A DNA stretch of 6,613 nucleotides from an uncultured Bacilli bacterium (GTDB taxonomy: Bacteria; Bacillota_I; Bacilli_A; RF39; UBA660): the NCBI GenBank assembly GCA_947628125.1, contig CANQYR010000053.1, positions 1 to 6,613 on the forward strand. The letters run 5' to 3'. Below are positions 1 to 3,998 of this stretch, one piece after another. Each line of letters opens with the position of its first letter. The stretch's first letter is position 1. Below the pieces are notes generated by a model, which made no database searches, was not told where the DNA came from, and saw only the letters and a list, made by a program, of their open reading frames with translations. The position numbers and the translations under genes are program-made.

Positions 1-297
1 GAAGTAAGACAGACATGTTTAGGAAAAACAATGAGTGATTATAGAAATGATAATTGTAAAGAAAATGATTGGCTGCTTGATAATATTAACAATCAATGGA
101 CAATGACACCAGTGCCTCATTCGAAGCAAGCTAGTTTAATATTCTATGTAGTCCGTTCTGGAGTAGTGTACTCTATCAGTGCTTACAATGATATGGCCAT
201 CCGTCCAACATTATATCTAAAAAGTGATGTTAAAATAAAACCAAATAATGCTGATAATTATGGATCAGCTGATAATCCTTTTATCTTAGAATATTAG
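1..297 (+). CDS. C-terminal fragment of a probable exported/surface protein (DUF6273-like end)
   Basis: The reading frame is open from the first base, so the gene starts upstream of the window; the ATG at 31 is most likely internal and has no good ribosome binding site. What is left is about 98 residues. Visible features are a WTMTP segment, then a hydrophobic FYVVRSGVVY strand, then IRPTLYLKSDVKI and a Gly/Asn-rich NPFILEY end. This closing pattern (W-T-M-T-P, then [IV]RP-x-LYLKSDVKI, then a G-rich loop and NPF-[IV]) is one I associate with the C-terminal domain of secreted or pseudopilin-like proteins and DUF6273 proteins of gut Firmicutes and RF39-type bacteria. That is recall of a family pattern, not a search. 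The protein's function is unknown; a surface or extracellular location is inferred. A hairpin terminator overlaps its stop codon, so it is the last gene of its transcript and is not part of the cdaA operon. Confidence 0.6.
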   Translation, partial: EVRQTCLGKTMSDYRNDNCKENDWLLDNINNQWTMTPVPHSKQASLIFYVVRSGVVYSISAYNDMAIRPTLYLKSDVKIKPNNADNYGSADNPFILEY

Positions 298-317
298 TTT
301 TTTCTAAGATTTTTTTC
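283..317 (+). terminator. Rho-independent terminator of the surface-protein gene
   Basis: ATCTTAGA (283-290) pairs perfectly with TCTAAGAT (303-310) across a 12-nt loop, followed directly by six T (311-316). The left arm lies in the last codons and the TAG stop falls in the loop, so the hairpin overlaps the coding end. The stem is AT-rich and only 8 bp, hence moderate strength. Confidence 0.65.
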
Positions 318-380
318 CTTTATAAACCAATAATTTTGGCCTTTAAAAAATTATGAAATGTGAAAACTCATATAATAATG

Positions 381-409
381 TAGAAAAAGATTTAATAATT
401 TGATATAAT
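381..409 (+). promoter_or_regulatory. Promoter of cdaA-cdaR (extended -10)
   Basis: TATAAT at 404-409 is preceded by TGA (401-403), giving a consensus extended -10 (TGnTATAAT). A weak -35, TAGAAA at 381-386 (4 of 6 to TTGACA), sits at 17-bp spacing. The predicted start is near 416, giving a leader of about 29 nt. The 11-mer TTTGATATAAT (399-409) is identical to the one in front of pcrA. Confidence 0.7.
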
Positions 410-430
410 GAATAAATGAAAAAAAATAAG

Positions 431-437
431 AAAGAGG
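431..437 (+). promoter_or_regulatory. Ribosome binding site of cdaA
   Basis: AAAGAGG lies 7 nt before the ATG at 445 and fixes that start. The nearer-promoter ATG at 416 opens only three Lys codons before a stop. The same AAAGAGG is used by pcrA. Confidence 0.7.
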
Positions 438-444
438 TTGTTAT

Positions 445-1257
445 ATGTCATTAGCAAGTATATGGTCTTTAGTAACAAAGATTTTAGATATATGTGTCGT
501 TTGGTTATTATTTTACTTTGTATTAAAAAATATTAAAAATAATGCCAAAATGGTTTTAATATTAAAAGGAGTATTATTAGTTATTTTAATTGAAATTATA
601 AGTAACACCTTACACTTATATACAGTTGGATTACTTTTAGAATATGTAGTTGAATGGGGACCGCTTGCTATTATAGTGATTTTCCAACCAGAAATAAGAG
701 GTATGCTAGAAAGCATTGGCCGTACCCAACTTCTAGGGCGTCATAAAACATTAACCGTCTCTGAACGGGAAAAAATGGTCAACGAAATAATGAAAGCTAC
801 CGAATACCTAAAAAGAAATAAAATCGGGGCCTTAATAGTTATTGAAAGAGACATAACCTTACAAGAATATATCGACAGAGCTACGAAAATATATGCCGAT
901 ATAACTAGTGAACTTTTAAGTAACTTATTTTATCCCAATAGCCCATTGCATGATGGCGGGGTAATCATCCAAGGTAATAGAATAACTTGTGCTGGCAGCG
1001 TCTTTAAAACTAGTATGAATCCTAACGTCAATAAAAAATTAGGAACAAGACATCGCGCCGCCCTAGGAGTTGCAGAAGAATCTGACGCGTTAGCTTTAGT
1101 AGTATCCGAAGAAACAGGAAGAATATCAATCGCTTATAATGGTGAGCTTAGATATAATCTAACATTAGATGAATTCCGCAAAACCCTTATGGATGAGTTA
1201 AAACCAAAAACAGAAATGTTTTATGGCTCCGATGTAGAAAGTGAGGATGAACCATAA
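445..1257 (+). CDS. cdaA: Membrane diadenylate cyclase CdaA (c-di-AMP synthase)
   Basis: CdaA condenses two ATP into cyclic di-AMP, the second messenger that controls potassium and osmolyte transport and cell-wall homeostasis in Firmicutes. At 270 residues it matches the usual length (about 270). Three hydrophobic helices are visible at about 10-29, 36-55 and 62-80, ending in the typical IIVIFQPEIRG linker. The DAC domain follows (about 96-255): KIGALIVIERD at 126-136, the nucleotide-binding SPLHDGG at 166-172, and GTRHRAALG at 200-208 with the RHR motif at 202-204, then VVSEETGRISIA at 219-230. The first motif reads D-G-G (170-172) where the textbook motif is D-G-A; Asp170, needed for metal binding, is kept, so the enzyme is probably active. 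The tail (262-270) is acidic. It is the first gene of a two-gene operon: the TAA stop shares a base with the ATG of cdaR (TAATG), as expected for a membrane complex with its regulator. Confidence 0.96.
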   Translation: MSLASIWSLVTKILDICVVWLLFYFVLKNIKNNAKMVLILKGVLLVILIEIISNTLHLYTVGLLLEYVVEWGPLAIIVIFQPEIRGMLESIGRTQLLGRHKTLTVSEREKMVNEIMKATEYLKRNKIGALIVIERDITLQEYIDRATKIYADITSELLSNLFYPNSPLHDGGVIIQGNRITCAGSVFKTSMNPNVNKKLGTRHRAALGVAEESDALALVVSEETGRISIAYNGELRYNLTLDEFRKTLMDELKPKTEMFYGSDVESEDEP

Positions 1258-2627
1258 TGAGTAAAATCCTAAAAATGCTAAAAAAACTTGGCCTTAAAAT
1301 ATATCACTTTATTGATAAACACATAATAACACCTATTTCCAGGGCAACATACTACTTAATAGATAAAGCAAGAAGTAAACCAATTCACGTTGAACGCTTT
1401 TTAAATAGACCCCAAATATTACTTTATCTATCCCTTATTTTAGCGGTTTTAACATTTGTTTTAGTAGATAGCCAAGTAATTACCCTAGTCGAAACCGAAG
1501 CTGAAATACTATCCAAAGAACCAGTTACCATCTTATATAATAAAGAAGCATATGTTGTTGAAGGAGCCGTAGAAAACGTTGATATCATTCTAACTGGCCG
1601 CAAAAGTGCCTTATACCTTGCTAAACAACTTGGCGAACATGAAGTTGTTCTAGATCTAAGTGACTATGAGCCTAGTGAAACCCCAAGAAAAGTAGCCTTA
1701 TCTTATAACCAAACCGTTGATAACATTAGTTATAAACTAGATCCAGCCTACGTAAGCGTTGTCATTAAAAAGAAAATAAGCGCTACCAAATCAATATCCT
1801 ATGACCTAGTAAACGAAGAAAAACTAAACGAAAAATTTTCTGTTGAACGCGTCACACTAGACAAATCAGAAGTAGTCGTTAAAGGTAGTGAAGATGCCTT
1901 AAAACAAATCGCGACCGTTAAAGCTATTGTTGACTTAGCTAACCCTAAATTTACCGAAGCAGTAAGCTATGAAGTTGATAATCTGCCTTTAGTTGCCTAC
2001 GATGAACATGGTAAAGCCTTAGAAAACGTTGAAATAGTGCCTGCAACTGTGGGAGCTACAATCCAATTAAGCACCTACCGCTCAACTGTTCCACTTACCG
2101 TTTCCACAACAGGCGAACTATTAGCCGGCAAAGCCATATCATCAATCACCATCAATGGCAAATCAGATTATACCGTAGATATCTATGGTGATAAAGAAGT
2201 AATTGAAAACATTACCAGCGTTCCTGTTTATATTGATATTAAAAACAGTGGCAACACCGGTGCTGAAACCTACAAAGTAAGCATATCTAAACCAGCGGGC
2301 GTAAGAAGCATCAGTGAAACTGAAGCCAAAGTCGTAATATCATTTGGTGATGAAAAACAAAAGACCGTTGATGTTAGCCATATTAAACATCGAAACTTAA
2401 GTAGTGGCCTAAGCGTTAACCTAGAAGGCCAAGATAGCATTCCAGTTCAAGTTAAAGGTGTCGGCAGTGTCATCGACTCCATCACCGCTGAAAACATCGA
2501 TGCTTACATTGACCTAACAGACTATAAACCAGGTACTTACGAAGTAGATGTTAAAGTTGATAACAACGACCCTAAAGTTAACTACTTAGTAACAAGTAAA
2601 GTTAAAATTATAATAACGGAAGAATAA
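1257..2627 (+). CDS. cdaR: CdaR / YbbR-domain regulator of CdaA
   Basis: CdaR is a membrane-anchored extracytoplasmic protein that binds CdaA and modulates c-di-AMP synthesis. The 456-residue product has one transmembrane segment at about 53-71 (ILLYLSLILAVLTFVLV). It is followed by four YbbR-type beta-rich repeats at roughly 83-172, 175-270, 275-364 and 365-454. The repeat periodicity shows as recurrent I/V-D-L and YxV/YEVDV strands, for example VVLDLSDYEP near 130, IVDLANPKF near 224, VYIDIKNSG near 324 and AYIDLTDYKPGTYEVDVKV near 416. The domain count is as in Bacillus CdaR. The roughly 50 residues before the membrane helix form an unusually long basic cytoplasmic part (KMLKKLGLKIYHFIDKH and onwards). 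The ATG overlaps the cdaA stop by one base; a GAGG at 1243-1246 lies upstream, about 10 nt before the start. The gene ends at a strong terminator, so glmM, the common third gene, is not co-transcribed. Confidence 0.92.
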   Translation: MSKILKMLKKLGLKIYHFIDKHIITPISRATYYLIDKARSKPIHVERFLNRPQILLYLSLILAVLTFVLVDSQVITLVETEAEILSKEPVTILYNKEAYVVEGAVENVDIILTGRKSALYLAKQLGEHEVVLDLSDYEPSETPRKVALSYNQTVDNISYKLDPAYVSVVIKKKISATKSISYDLVNEEKLNEKFSVERVTLDKSEVVVKGSEDALKQIATVKAIVDLANPKFTEAVSYEVDNLPLVAYDEHGKALENVEIVPATVGATIQLSTYRSTVPLTVSTTGELLAGKAISSITINGKSDYTVDIYGDKEVIENITSVPVYIDIKNSGNTGAETYKVSISKPAGVRSISETEAKVVISFGDEKQKTVDVSHIKHRNLSSGLSVNLEGQDSIPVQVKGVGSVIDSITAENIDAYIDLTDYKPGTYEVDVKVDNNDPKVNYLVTSKVKIIITEE

Positions 2628-2653
2628 AAAAGTTCAAAATCTGAACTTTTTTT
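2626..2653. terminator. Bidirectional terminator between cdaR and the sigma-like gene
   Basis: AAAAAAGTTCA (2626-2636) pairs perfectly with TGAACTTTTTT (2642-2652) around a 5-nt loop, an 11-bp stem. The A-tract on one side and T-tract on the other give a run of U at the 3' end of transcripts in both directions. It overlaps the last bases of cdaR and begins 2 nt from the stop of the convergent gene, so it serves both. Confidence 0.88.
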
Positions 2654-2654
2654 A

Positions 2655-3509
2655 TTACTCTAACTCATCATTATATTTTTTTAACTCATTATACTTATAT
2701 TTTCTAATCTTCTTTAACTCCTTTTGATACATAGTGTTAACAAAAGTTACTGAGCAATTTTCTAAAGCCGCAATCTGATTAAAAGTAAGAGCCTCACCAT
2801 CAAATCCTAAATATTTTTGCAAAACTAGTGAATGTCTTGTTGAATTTAAAACTAACTTTCTAATATCCTCATATAACTGGGCTTTTAAAACATCATCTTC
2901 AAAGTTTGCTACTATTAAATTATTGGAAATATCACCTTTAACTAAAAGATAAAGAAACATCCGGCACAAACTAGTAAACTGCATAGGCCTTAAAGATTGC
3001 AAATTAATATTATACACCTTTGCTAATTGATCAAACTTCCTAAACAAATTCAAAATATGCTCATCATTTGTTATATAATTTTTATTAACATACTCATAAT
3101 AAAAATAAGCCATTTTCTTTTTAGACATCCTAAAAATATCAACAATTTGCAAATCATGAATAAGCGTCTCATTAATTAACTTAAACTCTAATTTAACATC
3201 TAAATACTGTAATATATTAGCAAAAGACTTATATTTTTCTAAGCCATCATTCTTAATTAACTCAATCCATAATAAAACAGCATTATTAATAATATCCTTA
3301 AATTCAAAATCCGCTGTATTAAAATGTATATAAATACTATCATGTAAATATTCATAAACATTATACATGGTCGCTAAAATAATTTTGTCTAAAACTTCCT
3401 TATTATTTTTATCTTTTTCATACAAAAACTTGGCCTCATTAAAAGATAAAAAATTATAACCTGCAAAAGCATCAAACCAATTATTTAAAACTAATAAATT
3501 CTCTTTCAT
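2655..3509 (-). CDS. Divergent sigma-70-like protein (regions 1.2, 2 and 4 recognisable)
   Basis: This 284-residue cytoplasmic protein has no signal peptide or clear membrane helix. Its pattern fits a primary/group-3-like sigma-70 factor read end to end. Residues 20-44 (FLSFNEAKFLYEKDKNNKEV...) resemble region 1.2 (LLTxEEExELxxxxxxGDxxA). Residues 45-112 resemble region 2, with FKDIINNAVLLWIELIK (70-86) in the place of the DLIQEGxIGLxxAxxKFD core and KSFANILQYL (94-103) in that of region 2.3. Residues 113-205 are a helical linker with no clear match. Residues 206-272 resemble region 4, with NSTRHSLVLQKYLGFDGEAL (222-241) like the LxxRExxVLxxRYGLDGE turn, and a helix-turn-helix at 242-270 ending in KELKKIRK. 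Residues that normally contact promoters are not conserved, so it could be a specialised sigma, an inactive homologue or an anti/co-regulator. The start is set by AAAGGGGG 4 nt upstream. It is monocistronic and convergent with cdaR. The assignment is by eye and would need HMM support. Confidence 0.6.
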   Translation of the reverse strand: MKENLLVLNNWFDAFAGYNFLSFNEAKFLYEKDKNNKEVLDKIILATMYNVYEYLHDSIYIHFNTADFEFKDIINNAVLLWIELIKNDGLEKYKSFANILQYLDVKLEFKLINETLIHDLQIVDIFRMSKKKMAYFYYEYVNKNYITNDEHILNLFRKFDQLAKVYNINLQSLRPMQFTSLCRMFLYLLVKGDISNNLIVANFEDDVLKAQLYEDIRKLVLNSTRHSLVLQKYLGFDGEALTFNQIAALENCSVTFVNTMYQKELKKIRKYKYNELKKYNDELE

Positions 3510-3513
3510 ATAT

Positions 3514-3521
3514 CCCCCTTT
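3514..3521 (-). promoter_or_regulatory. Ribosome binding site of the sigma-like gene
   Basis: On the minus strand AAAGGGGG precedes the ATG (3507-3509) with a 4-nt gap (ATAT). The run of five G is unusual in this AT-rich region, the gap is short, and it fixes the chosen start. Confidence 0.65.
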
Positions 3522-3529
3522 AAAGCCAG

Positions 3530-3568
3530 TAGGTATTATACTAAAATTATCATCAAAGTCAATACCTA
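3530..3568. repeat. 8-bp inverted repeat bracketing the sigma-like gene promoter (possible operator)
   Basis: TAGGTATT (3530-3537) and AATACCTA (3561-3568) are exact reverse complements, with a 23-bp gap and 31 bp between arm centres, close to three helical turns. One arm covers half of the -10 and the other the first two bases of the -35, so a dimer bound here would block RNA polymerase. An operator role is inferred; AATACCTA also occurs by chance inside cdaA at 803-810. Confidence 0.4.
3535..3562 (-). promoter_or_regulatory. Near-consensus vegetative promoter of the sigma-like gene
   Basis: Read on the minus strand: TTGACT (3562-3557, 5 of 6 to TTGACA), a 16-bp spacer, then TATAAT (3540-3535). 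The predicted start is near 3529, giving a leader of about 20 nt. This is the best -35/-10 pair in the window and argues the gene is transcribed by the housekeeping sigma factor. Confidence 0.8.
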
Positions 3569-3691
3569 AAATATTACCATTAAATTAAATTGAAAAAGAT
3601 CGTTTGCTGATAATACATTCAACGAAAAAACAGAAGATAACACTTCCGTTTCTTCATTGGCAAATAAGCCAATTAAAACTACATAAAATAA

Positions 3692-3704
3692 CCATACTGT
3701 ATGG
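3692..3704. repeat. 13-bp palindrome
   Basis: CCATAC (3692-3697) and GTATGG (3699-3704) are perfect complements around a single central T. The shape is that of a small regulator operator, or a tight hairpin, but no promoter is clearly placed next to it. Confidence 0.4.
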
Positions 3705-3759
3705 GCTTTTAGTCTAAAAATGACTAATCCGATACACTTTTTGCTTGGAATAATTTTTC

Positions 3760-3806
3760 CTTGCAAGTTATAATTTAATATATTTTTGTATAAAATGCAA
3801 GTTTTT
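3760..3806 (+). terminator. Possible terminator-like hairpin of an unidentified + strand transcript
   Basis: CTTGCA (3760-3765) pairs with TGCAAG (3796-3801). Inside, TTATA (3768-3772) pairs with TATAA (3789-3793) across a 2x2 internal loop, and five T follow (3802-3806). No gene ends just upstream, so it would close a small RNA or be the relic of a lost gene. The stem is AT-rich and the loop long, hence low confidence. Confidence 0.3.
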
Positions 3807-3949
3807 ATTATTAATTTTTCTCTTATTTTATGAAAACTTTAGTCTTAAATATTATCGAGGTTTTTAAATTTAATTCTCAAAGTAATTGCCTTTATTTTGA
3901 AACATTTACAAAGATTTTTTTACACTTCCAAACGATTGCCTTATTTTCT

Positions 3950-3979
3950 TCTACAAAATATTATTTTTTTTGATATAAT
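3950..3979 (+). promoter_or_regulatory. Promoter of pcrA (extended -10)
   Basis: TGATATAAT (3971-3979) is a consensus extended -10. TCTACA (3950-3955, 4 of 6) is a possible -35 at 18-bp spacing. Standard spacing puts the RNA start near 3986, only about 13 nt before the pcrA ATG and inside the Shine-Dalgarno site, so the transcript would be almost leaderless unless it starts a few bases earlier. Confidence 0.65.
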
Positions 3980-3982
3980 TAA

Positions 3983-3989
3983 AAAGAGG
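3983..3989 (+). promoter_or_regulatory. Ribosome binding site deciding the pcrA start
   Basis: AAAGAGG lies 9 nt before the ATG at 3999. It selects this start over the in-frame TTG at 3897, which would add 34 residues encoded by the promoter itself. Confidence 0.75.
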
Positions 3990-3998
3990 TTTGATAAC

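Larger units (their letters stand above)
3570..3949. other. AT-rich noncoding stretch upstream of pcrA
   Basis: No gene with a credible start and ribosome binding site was found on either strand. It holds: a 30-codon stop-free + strand run at 3594-3683 that reads like a protein tail (FADNTFNEKTEDN...) but has no start; a 13-bp palindrome at 3692-3704; a 6-bp inverted repeat TTAGTC/GACTAA (3709-3714, 3722-3727); an 8-bp palindrome CTTGCAAG (3760-3767); a hairpin with a T-tract (3760-3806); and a direct repeat of ATTGCC plus T-rich tail (3885 and 3935). It could be a decayed gene or mobile-element remnant, a small RNA locus, or plain spacer. Confidence 0.5.

Noticed and set aside
371..376. Second TATAAT upstream of cdaA
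   Set aside because: No TG extension and no -35 at usable spacing; the 404-409 box is far better.
513..716. Minus-strand ORF within cdaA
   Set aside because: Antisense shadow of a clearly conserved gene, without its own start signals.
803..810. Copy of the operator-like octamer AATACCTA inside cdaA
   Set aside because: Unpaired, within conserved coding sequence (Glu-Tyr-Leu codons); taken as chance.
3566..3766. 66-residue minus-strand ORF with a TTG start
   Set aside because: No ribosome binding site, runs into the promoter of the sigma-like gene, composition is hydrophobic without domain sense; likely a chance frame in noncoding DNA.
3897..3998. 34-residue N-terminal extension of PcrA from a TTG
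   Set aside because: It contains the promoter and Shine-Dalgarno site, has no RBS of its own, and family members begin close to the Q motif, matching the ATG at 3999.
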